In this document: piece after piece, positions 24,861-31,754 of the stretch
Layout of the letters: every line of letters starts with the position of its first letter
Numbering within the stretch: the stretch's first letter is position 1
Assembly: GCF_900102005.1 (NCBI RefSeq)
Contig: NZ_LT627736.1
Location: forward strand, 2,046,001 to 2,110,000
Length of the DNA: 64,000 nucleotides
Source of the DNA: Microbacterium sp. LKL04
Lineage (GTDB): Bacteria > Actinomycetota > Actinomycetes > Actinomycetales > Microbacteriaceae
Direction: 5' to 3'
Program-made: the position numbers and the translations under genes
The notes under the pieces: model-generated
Told to the model about the DNA's origin: nothing
Seen by the model: only the letters and a program-made list of their open reading frames with translations
Databases searched by the model: none

Positions 24861-25630
24861 TGGCGCCCGTCACGGTGGGGGTCAGCCTGAAGGCGTACTT
24901 CGGGCGGCGTCAGGCGCGCGCGTGGTTCGCGCAGGCATCCGCCGCGCTGCGCGCCCACGAGGGCGTCCGCAGCGGCGCCGTCGAGGTCTTCGTCATCCCC
25001 ACCTACCTGCAGATCGACGACGCCGCCGGCGCGTTCGCGGGAACCCCCGTGCGCCTCGGCGTGCAGGACGTCTCGGCGCACGAGCCGGGTCCGTTCACGG
25101 GCGAGGTGACCGCCGCGGAAGTGGCCGAATCCGGCGTCGCGTACGCCGAGGTCGGCCACGCCGAGCGACGCCGGCTGTTCGGTGAGTCGGACGAGGTCGT
25201 GGCCGCGAAGACCGCCGCGGCGCTCCGCCACGGCGTGACGCCCGTGCTGTGCATCGGCGAGGACGAGCAGCAGGATGCCGCGTCCGCCGCGACGGCCACG
25301 GTCGCCCAGCTCGCGCGCGACCTCGCCGGCGCCCCGGCCGGACCGATCGTCGTCGCGTACGAGCCGGTCTGGGCGATCGGCGCCCCCTCGCCCGCGCCCG
25401 TCCCCCACATCTCGGCGGTGACCCGCGCGCTCCGCGCAGCGCTCTACGCGGACCCGGACCGCGCGGGCTCGCGCGTCATCTACGGCGGCTCGGCGGGGCC
25501 CGGTCTGCTCGGCGAACTCGGCGACGCCGTCGACGGACTCTTCCTCGGCCGGTTCGCACACGACCCGTCAGCGTTCGCGGCGGTCCTCGATGACGCGCAC
25601 GCCCTCGCGCTCCGCCGGAGCGCGCCGTGA
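24860..25630 (+). CDS. lerI: TIM-like L-erythrulose-1-phosphate isomerase
   Basis: This 256-residue triosephosphate isomerase homologue keeps the catalytic Lys11, His100 (in EVGHAERR) and Glu168 (in VAYEPVWAIG), plus the phosphate-binding YGGSAGPG loop. It lacks the canonical NWK start (it reads VSLKAYF) and IGHSERR. These changes mark the tetrulose-phosphate branch rather than glycolytic TpiA. It would interconvert L-erythrulose 1-phosphate and D-erythrulose 4-phosphate, linking the kinase to the RpiB-like enzyme. The ATG at 24860 shares a base with the preceding stop. Confidence 0.84.
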   Translation: MAPVTVGVSLKAYFGRRQARAWFAQASAALRAHEGVRSGAVEVFVIPTYLQIDDAAGAFAGTPVRLGVQDVSAHEPGPFTGEVTAAEVAESGVAYAEVGHAERRRLFGESDEVVAAKTAAALRHGVTPVLCIGEDEQQDAASAATATVAQLARDLAGAPAGPIVVAYEPVWAIGAPSPAPVPHISAVTRALRAALYADPDRAGSRVIYGGSAGPGLLGELGDAVDGLFLGRFAHDPSAFAAVLDDAHALALRRSAP

Positions 25631-26421
25631 TCGGGCTCGGGACGTATGCCTTCTTCTGGGAGCACTCCGACCGCTCCCCCGACCCGCTCTCGCTCGTCGG
25701 CGCATTCGAGCGCACGCGCGAGCTCGGCGTCGAGCTGTTCCAGATCTGCGACTACGACCCCCTGACCGAGATGTCGGACCGGGAGGTCGGGGATGCCGCC
25801 CGCGCGGCGCGCGAGCTGGGGCTGCGCATCGAACTCGGGACGAAGGGTCTCGGGCACGACCACCTCGAACGGTTCCTCGCGCTCGCGGAGGCGTTCGATG
25901 CCCGGCTCGTGCGCAGCATGGTGTTCGGGCCGGACTCCCGGCCGACGCTCGCCGAGGCCGGCGCGCTGCTGCGCGGCATCCTCCCCTCGTACGAGTCGGC
26001 CGGGGTCACGCTCGCCCTCGAGACCTACGAGCAGGTCGCGACCGACGACCTGCTCGGCCTCGTGCGCGACGCGCACAGCACGACCCTCGGCATCTGCCTC
26101 GATCCCGCCAACGTCGTCGCGCGGCTCGAATCCCCGCGCACGTGCGTCGAGCAGACCGCCGCTGCGGTGGTGAACGTGCACGCGAAGGACTTCGCGTTCG
26201 ACCGGCAGCCCGGCTGGGTCGGCTTCACCTACTCGGGAGCTCGCATGGGCACGGGCCTGCACGACTACCGACACCTGCTCGACACGGTCCGCCCGCGGGA
26301 GCGCGGGATCAACGAGATCGTCGAGCACTGGTTGCCCTGGCAGGGCGACCCCGAGACCACCATCCGCACGGAGCGGGAATGGACCCGCGCCACCCTCGAC
26401 CACCTGAGGAGCTTCGAATGA
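25627..26421 (+). CDS. oiaC: Sugar-isomerase-fold enzyme, candidate 3-oxo-isoapionate decarboxylase
   Basis: This 264-residue AP-endonuclease-2/xylose-isomerase-like TIM barrel has metal-site candidates Glu in LALETYEQ, Asp in GICLDPANV, His in NVHAKDF and Glu near INEIVEHWLP. These resemble hydroxypyruvate isomerase and tagatose epimerase folds. In oxidative D-apiose catabolism, a member of this fold (OiaC) decarboxylates 3-oxo-isoapionate to L-erythrulose. Position between the isomerases and the ApnO-like gene supports that role. The GTG start overlaps the previous stop by GTGA, and the stop overlaps the next ATG. The function is inferred from context, since the family is broad. Confidence 0.72.
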   Translation: MIGLGTYAFFWEHSDRSPDPLSLVGAFERTRELGVELFQICDYDPLTEMSDREVGDAARAARELGLRIELGTKGLGHDHLERFLALAEAFDARLVRSMVFGPDSRPTLAEAGALLRGILPSYESAGVTLALETYEQVATDDLLGLVRDAHSTTLGICLDPANVVARLESPRTCVEQTAAAVVNVHAKDFAFDRQPGWVGFTYSGARMGTGLHDYRHLLDTVRPRERGINEIVEHWLPWQGDPETTIRTEREWTRATLDHLRSFE

Positions 26422-27266
26422 GCCACACCATCGCCGTCATCGGCGCCGGAGGGAAGATGGGCATGCGCGTGTCCAACAACCTCGTGAAGACCGACCACAC
26501 CGTCCACTACGTCGAGAACTCCCCTGGCGGACGCGAACGCACCCTCGACGCAGGACGCGAGCTGACCGAGGCATCCGTCGCCGTCGCGGACGCCGACATC
26601 GTCGTCCTGGCCGTCCCCGACCTCGCCCTCGGCGCCGTCACGGCCGAGCTCGTCCCGCAGCTGAAGGCCGGCGCGATCGTGCTGACGCTCGACCCCGCCG
26701 CCGCGTACGCCGGGCTCCTCACGACCCGCGACGACGTCATCCAGGCCGTCGCGCACCCGTGCCACCCGTCGGTGTTCCTCGAGCGCACGACGAGGGAGGA
26801 ATGGGCCGACACCTTCGGCGGCATCGCCGCGCCGCAGGACGCCATCGCCGCCGTCGAATCCGACGATCCCGAGCACGCGCGCATCGTCGAGGAGACCGTC
26901 CGCGCCATCTACGCGCCCGTCATCGACGTCCACTTCGTCACCGTGAAGCAGCTCGCCCAGCTCGAGCCGACGCTCGTCGAGACCGTCGCCTGCATGATCG
27001 GCTCGCTCCTGAACGAGGCGCTCGACGAGGCGATCCACACGATGGGCGTCCCCGAGGCGGCAGCGCGCAGCATCCTCTACGGGCACACCCAGGTGGCGCT
27101 CGCCAACGGCCTGCGCGGTGACAACCCGTTCAGCGACGCGTGCCTGATCGCGATGGACTACGGTCGCGAGAGCATCATCAAGGAGGACTGGAAGAAGATC
27201 TTCCGCGACGACGAGCTCGATGCGAACCTCGCGCGCATGCTGCACCTCGACCACATCGAGCGCTGA
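26418..27266 (+). CDS. apnO: D-apionate oxidoisomerase (ApnO-like)
   Basis: This 282-residue NAD-dependent protein has an N-terminal Rossmann fold with GAGGKMG (9-15). Its C-terminal helical domain is related to that of phosphogluconate dehydrogenases. Family motifs include AHPCHPSVF and LEPTLVETVACMIGSLLNEALDEA. ApnO oxidises and rearranges D-apionate to 3-oxo-isoapionate. The product would feed the decarboxylase encoded immediately upstream, and the substrate would come from the lactonase two genes downstream. It is coupled by ATGA to the previous gene. I recognise the family from the whole-protein pattern. The reaction in this organism is inferred. Confidence 0.8.
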   Translation: MSHTIAVIGAGGKMGMRVSNNLVKTDHTVHYVENSPGGRERTLDAGRELTEASVAVADADIVVLAVPDLALGAVTAELVPQLKAGAIVLTLDPAAAYAGLLTTRDDVIQAVAHPCHPSVFLERTTREEWADTFGGIAAPQDAIAAVESDDPEHARIVEETVRAIYAPVIDVHFVTVKQLAQLEPTLVETVACMIGSLLNEALDEAIHTMGVPEAAARSILYGHTQVALANGLRGDNPFSDACLIAMDYGRESIIKEDWKKIFRDDELDANLARMLHLDHIER

Positions 27267-27282
27267 CCCGGAGATGAGCGAC

Positions 27283-28038
27283 ATGGCACGACTGCACGGC
27301 AGGACCGCCCTCGTCACCGGCGCCGCCCTCGGCATCGGCGCGGCGGTGGCCGAGCGCTTCGCCCGCGAGGGCGCCCGCGTGATCCTCGCCGACCGCAACG
27401 GCGACGGCGCGGCAGCCGCAGCCGCGCGGATCGGCGAGGCCGCGATGGCGGTGACGATGGACATCTCCGACGAGGCGTCGGTCGAGGCCGGGTTCGCAAC
27501 GGCGACGGATGCCGGATGGGCGCCGAACGTGGTGGTGGCCAACGCCGGCATCCAGCTGTTCGGTCAGGACGCGCCTGCGGCCGACCTCGACCTCGATGTC
27601 TGGCGCCGCACGATCGACGTCAATCTGACCGGTGCCTTCCTGACCGTGAAGTACGCCGTCCGCACGATGCTCGCCCTCGGCGGCGGGTCGATCATCCTCA
27701 CCGGCAGTCCCACCGCCGTGAACGGCGAGGGCAAGGACTTCACCGCCTACAGCGCATCGAAGGCCGGCATGCACGGCCTCTCCCGGACGGTCGCGGCGGC
27801 GTACGCCCACCGCGGCATCCGGGTCAACACGGTGCAGCCGGCGTACACCGAGACGCCGCTCGTCGCCGCGATCAGCGAGGACCCCGCCTCGCGCGCGGCC
27901 ATCGTCGGCCGCATCCCGATCGGTCGCGCAGGGACACCGGACGACGTCGCCGGGATCATGGTCTACCTCGCGAGCGACGACGGGTCGTTCGCGACCGGGG
28001 CGACGTTCCAGGTCGACGGCGGGATGACCTCGCTCTGA
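27283..28038 (+). CDS. SDR oxidoreductase, candidate D-apiose dehydrogenase
   Basis: This 251-residue classical short-chain dehydrogenase has cofactor motif TGAALGIG (12-19), NAGI, and the catalytic triad Ser142, Tyr156 and Lys160. The acidic residue after strand 2 (LADRN) points to NAD rather than NADP. GGAG at 27270-27273 lies 9 nt before the ATG at 27283, which is why I prefer it to the ATG at 27274. It sits between ApnO and the lactonase, where an enzyme oxidising D-apiose to D-apionolactone is needed. A polyol (erythritol/threitol) dehydrogenase is the main alternative. Confidence 0.85.
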   Translation: MARLHGRTALVTGAALGIGAAVAERFAREGARVILADRNGDGAAAAAARIGEAAMAVTMDISDEASVEAGFATATDAGWAPNVVVANAGIQLFGQDAPAADLDLDVWRRTIDVNLTGAFLTVKYAVRTMLALGGGSIILTGSPTAVNGEGKDFTAYSASKAGMHGLSRTVAAAYAHRGIRVNTVQPAYTETPLVAAISEDPASRAAIVGRIPIGRAGTPDDVAGIMVYLASDDGSFATGATFQVDGGMTSL

Positions 28039-28039
28039 C

Positions 28040-29755
28040 ATGGTCTGGCACACCGAGCATCCGTCGTGGCGGAGCGGCCCCTGGTCGCTCGAACTGCGGG
28101 GCGACGAGCTGGCCGACATCGCCGCCCACGGCCGGGTGGTGCTGCGCAGCATCCGCGCGGTCGTCCGCGACGCCGACTGGAACACCGCGGCCCTCGTCGT
28201 GGACCGCGTGCGGAGCACCGACGTCACGCTGACGCTGCATGTGCGCTCGGAGGGGCTCGGGTCCTCGTTCTCGGGCGTCGTCCGCGTCGAAGCCAGGCCC
28301 TCGGGGCTCCGGGTGCTGCTCGACCTCGAAGCGGGTGCCGCGTTCGACACGAACCGCACGGGCCTGGTCGTTCTGCACCCGCCGTCCCTGGCCGGTGTGC
28401 CCGCCGAGGTGCGGCATCCCGACGGCACCGGCGAGCGCACCGCCTTCCCGCGCGCGATCAGCCCGCACCAGCCGATGCGGGACATCGCGGGGCTCACGTG
28501 GGAGGTACCGGGCGCGACCGTCGACGTCGCGTTCGACGGCGACGTCTTCGAGATGGAGGACCAGCGCAACTGGACCGACGCCTCGTACAAGACCTACAGT
28601 CGCCCGCTCGACCTGCCGTTCCCCTACCGCGTCGAGGTCGGCGAGCGCGTGCGCCAGTCGGTGACGATCGAGGTGGTGGGCGAGCCCGCCGCAGCAGGGA
28701 CGGACGACGGCGCCGTGCTCACGCTTCGCGACGGCGGACGCTTTCCGCAGATCCTGCTGGGCGCGGCGACCGCGCCGGACCCGGCTCCCCCGGTGTCGCC
28801 CGTCGGCGACGGCCTCGTCGTCGAGCTCGACCTCGGCACCCCGACCTGGCCCGCCGCATTGGCCCGGACCGCGGCATCCGCCGTGCCCCTGGATGTGCGC
28901 GTCGTCCTCGGTGACGACGCCGACGCCCTGGATGCCGCGGCCGCAGCACTCCGAGGCCTCGAGGTGCTGCGGGTCGCCGCCTTCCAGCCGGGCGGCGACG
29001 CGCGCCACGTGTCGGACGCCCCGGCGACGGCCGCGCTCCGCGCGGCGCTGGACCGCGCGGGCATCCGTCCGCCCGTGGCCGGCGGCTCGAGGTCTCACTT
29101 CACGGAGCTGAATCGCGAACGGCACCGGCTGCCGGACGACCTCGACGGCATCCTCACGACGGTCACCCCCCTGTTCCACGCGACCGGCACCGAGCAGCTC
29201 GTCGAGTCCGTCGCCGTGCAGCGGCTCGTCGCGACGCAGGCGGTCGGGTACGCCGACGGCACACCGGTGCACATCGGGCCCGTCTCGCTGCGACCGCGCT
29301 TCAACAACGTCGCGACCGGCCCGCAGCCGGCGCCCACCCGCGGGAATCTGTCGGAGGGATACGGAGCGGAGTTCACCGGCGCGACGGACACGCGTCAGTC
29401 CGCGCCGGAACTCGCCGCGTGGACGGTCGCGAGCGCTGCAGCGCTCGCCGTTCCCGGGGTCGCCTCACTGGCGTTCTTCGAGGAGTGGGGACCGCGAGGC
29501 ATCCGCGCCTCCGACGGGACCGACCTGCCCGCGGCATCCGCGCTGCGCGAGCTCGCCGCCGGCTCGGGCGGCGCGCTGCTCTGGGGTGACAGCCCCGACG
29601 GCCTGGTCTGGGCGATCGGTCATCGACGGGGCCGTCGCACGACGCTGCTCGTCGCGAACCTCGACCGCGCGGCGCGCTCGCTCTTCTTATCCGTCGACGG
29701 CGTGGAGGACGGCATCGACCTCGCCCCCGGAACCTTCCGCACGATCGAGCGCTGA
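28040..29755 (+). CDS. apnL: D-apionolactone lactonase (ApnL-like)
   Basis: This 571-residue cytosolic protein resembles D-apionate lactonase, which hydrolyses D-apionolactone to D-apionate. Recognisable stretches are AFDTNRTGLVVLHP (about residues 110-123), EMEDQRNWTDASYKTY (171-186) and FNNVATG. The N-terminal half looks like a beta-rich domain and the C-terminal half like a TIM-type barrel with a final beta domain. It starts 1 base after the SDR stop and closes the operon; a G/C hairpin lies shortly after its end. No signal peptide is seen. Assignment rests on family resemblance plus the neighbouring ApnO-like gene. Confidence 0.8.
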   Translation: MVWHTEHPSWRSGPWSLELRGDELADIAAHGRVVLRSIRAVVRDADWNTAALVVDRVRSTDVTLTLHVRSEGLGSSFSGVVRVEARPSGLRVLLDLEAGAAFDTNRTGLVVLHPPSLAGVPAEVRHPDGTGERTAFPRAISPHQPMRDIAGLTWEVPGATVDVAFDGDVFEMEDQRNWTDASYKTYSRPLDLPFPYRVEVGERVRQSVTIEVVGEPAAAGTDDGAVLTLRDGGRFPQILLGAATAPDPAPPVSPVGDGLVVELDLGTPTWPAALARTAASAVPLDVRVVLGDDADALDAAAAALRGLEVLRVAAFQPGGDARHVSDAPATAALRAALDRAGIRPPVAGGSRSHFTELNRERHRLPDDLDGILTTVTPLFHATGTEQLVESVAVQRLVATQAVGYADGTPVHIGPVSLRPRFNNVATGPQPAPTRGNLSEGYGAEFTGATDTRQSAPELAAWTVASAAALAVPGVASLAFFEEWGPRGIRASDGTDLPAASALRELAAGSGGALLWGDSPDGLVWAIGHRRGRRTTLLVANLDRAARSLFLSVDGVEDGIDLAPGTFRTIER

Positions 29756-29792
29756 GCCGCCCGCCGTCCGAGGCAGGGCTCCGACCTGTCAA

Positions 29793-29812
29793 GGGGGCGG
29801 ATGCCGGCCCCC
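29793..29812 (+). terminator. Hairpin downstream of the apiose operon
   Basis: GGGGGC (29793-29798) pairs with GCCCCC (29807-29812) around an 8-nt loop that contains GGATGCC. It lies about 40 bp after the lactonase stop and just before the next promoter. No T-run follows, so it is a weak terminator candidate. Confidence 0.4.
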
Positions 29813-29820
29813 ACCGCGCG

Positions 29821-29826
29821 TAGCGT
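29821..29826 (+). promoter_or_regulatory. -10 box of the small acidic gene
   Basis: TAGCGT ends 6 nt before the ATG at 29833, the spacing expected for a leaderless mRNA. No Shine-Dalgarno is visible. Confidence 0.45.
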
Positions 29827-29832
29827 GCCGCC

Positions 29833-29970
29833 ATGAGCGACGCATCAGCAACCCCCGAGCAGGACGACCCCACCGGCGGCGACGAGATCACGGAGAATCA
29901 GCTCGACGCCGACAACGCCGTCGAGGAGGACACCCTCAAGACCCTCGACCCCGACGACTCGCCCGCCTGA
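29833..29970 (+). CDS. Small acidic protein of unknown function
   Basis: The 45-residue product is very acidic (about 16 Asp/Glu against a single Lys) and rich in Pro, Thr and Ala, with the core ENQLDADNAVEEDTLKTLDPDD. It has no hydrophobic segment and is probably disordered. A clean -10 box 6 nt upstream, and its confinement between the apiose operon and the convergent transglutaminase gene, support a real gene. I do not recognise a function. Confidence 0.6.
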   Translation: MSDASATPEQDDPTGGDEITENQLDADNAVEEDTLKTLDPDDSPA

Positions 29971-29979
29971 GCGGCCGAC

Positions 29980-30825
29980 TCACGCCTCGCGCGTGATGAG
30001 GACCTTCACCTCGAGGCGGCTCTTGAACGGCCCGGCGTAGACGCCGCGCAGCGGCGGGACGTCGTTGTAGTCGCGCCCGCGGCCGACGGTGACGTGACGG
30101 TCGCCGATCTCGGCGTCGTTCGTCGGGTCGAACCCGTGCCAGGAACCCGCGTACCACTCGATCCAGGCGTGCGACTCGCCGACGACGGGCACGCCGACCT
30201 CGGCGGTGGGGTTCGGGTGCAGGTAGCCCGACACGTACCGCGCCGGAATCCCGACCGACCGCAACGCACCGAGGGCGATGTGCGCCATGTCCTGGCACAC
30301 CCCCTTCCGCTCCGCCCACGCCTCGGCACCGGTCGACTGCACCTCGGTCGCGCCCGGCACGTACTCGACGGCCTGACCGATCGCCGTCGCGATCGCGAGG
30401 GCGGCGTGCGAGGGGTTCTCGTGCTGTGCGGCGATGCCCGCGGCGAGGTCCGCGACCTCGGGGTGAGGCTCGGTGCGCCGTGTCTGCGACAGCATCTCGA
30501 CCGTGCCGATCGCCCGCTGCGCGTCTCGCGTCAGCGCCTCCCAGGACATGTCGGGGTGGGTGAGCGGCCGCGCCCGCACCTCGACGAGGGAGCGCGCCGT
30601 GATCTGGAGGGCGGAGTGCTTCGCGAGCACGTCGAAGGCCGCCACCCGCGTGCCGAAGTAGTCGACGAAGTAGTTCACGGTCGTCGACGGGTCGATGTCG
30701 AGCTGCGAGCTCAGGACGAACTGGCTGTCGCTCGTCGTCGGCAGCATCCGAGCCTCGTTGTACGACGCCCCCACCTCGCCGGGGTAGTCGAAGCCCGTCG
30801 TGTGCTCGATGCGCAGCCGCTTCAT
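29980..30825 (-). CDS. Transglutaminase-like cysteine protease-fold protein
   Basis: This 281-residue protein has an N-terminal transglutaminase-associated beta domain and a C-terminal transglutaminase-like core. The catalytic triad residues are Cys in KGVCQDMAH, His in GESHAWIEW and Asp in HGFDPTND. It is the last gene of a conserved trio with the alpha-E and circularly permuted ATP-grasp genes, to which it is joined by an ATGA overlap. Such trios are predicted to make and process small peptides or isopeptides, but no product is known. The start is the ATG at 30825, with GAGAG just upstream. Confidence 0.9.
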   Translation of the reverse strand: MKRLRIEHTTGFDYPGEVGASYNEARMLPTTSDSQFVLSSQLDIDPSTTVNYFVDYFGTRVAAFDVLAKHSALQITARSLVEVRARPLTHPDMSWEALTRDAQRAIGTVEMLSQTRRTEPHPEVADLAAGIAAQHENPSHAALAIATAIGQAVEYVPGATEVQSTGAEAWAERKGVCQDMAHIALGALRSVGIPARYVSGYLHPNPTAEVGVPVVGESHAWIEWYAGSWHGFDPTNDAEIGDRHVTVGRGRDYNDVPPLRGVYAGPFKSRLEVKVLITREA

Positions 30826-31754
30826 GAGGTCTCTCCGATCCAGCTGGGTTCGGCCTGGGTCGGGAAGAACCGCGCCCGGATCGCCTCGGACGCCTCGCGC
30901 GTCACCGACTGCACGCTCTGCATGTGGGCGGGGAGCTCGGTGAGCACCTCGTCGATCGGCCGGTACTCGAGTTCGTTGCGCATCCGCCCGAGGGCGCGCA
31001 GCACCGAGTTGGAGTGCCCGACGCGGTCGGCGACGGGGTCGATCGCACTCATGCACTGCTCGGCGGTGCGGATGGAGTGGATGATCGACCGCGGGAACAG
31101 CCGGTCGAGCAGCAGGAACTCCGCCGCGTTCTGCGAGCTCGGCATCCCTCGGTAGGTCCGCAGGTACGCCTCGTACGCGCCGCACGAGCGCAGGATGGTC
31201 GTCCAGGACGGACCGGATGCCTCGGTCAGCGACCTCGTCGCGAGCATTCGCGCGGTCATGTCGGTGCGCTCGATGGCCCGCCCGAGCGTGAAGAACTGCC
31301 AGGCCTCGTCGTGACTCGTCGAGTTGTCCGTGACGCCGACGGCGAGCGCGGCACGTTCGCGGACCCACTGGAAGAACTCGTGGGTCTTCTCGTCGTTGAG
31401 ACGTCGCGGCATGCGCGAGTACGTCGTGTTGAGCGTCTCCCAGAGCTCGGTCGACACGATCTCGCGCGCCCGACGGGCGTTCTCGCGGGCGGCCTGCAGC
31501 GAGTACGCGATGGACGAGGGGTTCGTCCGGTCCACCGCGAGGTGCGTCAGGACGTCGGCGCGGGTGACGGCGCGGCCGCCCTCCGGCGCGGGGGTGCCCA
31601 TGACGCCCATGAGCGAGCGGCACGCCGTGTCCTCGTCGATCCACGGGTCCTCGAGCAGCAGTTGCAGGTGCACGTCGAGGATGCGGGCGGTGCCGTCCGA
31701 GCGCTCGATGTAGCGCCCGATCCAGAACAGGCTCTCGGCGATCCGGCTCAGCAT
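30822..31754 (-). CDS. Alpha-E domain protein
   Basis: This 310-residue, almost entirely helical protein begins MLSRIAESLFWIGRYIER, the hallmark opening of the alpha-E (DUF403) family. Conserved ERTDMTARML and an R-rich C-terminal helix also fit. Its biochemical role is unknown. In many bacteria it is always encoded between a circularly permuted ATP-grasp protein and a transglutaminase-like protein, as here. It overlaps the ATP-grasp gene by 7 bp and the transglutaminase gene by 4 bp, so the three are one translational unit. Confidence 0.92.
   Translation of the reverse strand: MLSRIAESLFWIGRYIERSDGTARILDVHLQLLLEDPWIDEDTACRSLMGVMGTPAPEGGRAVTRADVLTHLAVDRTNPSSIAYSLQAARENARRAREIVSTELWETLNTTYSRMPRRLNDEKTHEFFQWVRERAALAVGVTDNSTSHDEAWQFFTLGRAIERTDMTARMLATRSLTEASGPSWTTILRSCGAYEAYLRTYRGMPSSQNAAEFLLLDRLFPRSIIHSIRTAEQCMSAIDPVADRVGHSNSVLRALGRMRNELEYRPIDEVLTELPAHMQSVQSVTREASEAIRARFFPTQAEPSWIGETS

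Noticed and set aside
24860-25630. Glycolytic triosephosphate isomerase
   Set aside because: Canonical NWK and IGHSERR motifs are changed, and it is not next to gap/pgk.
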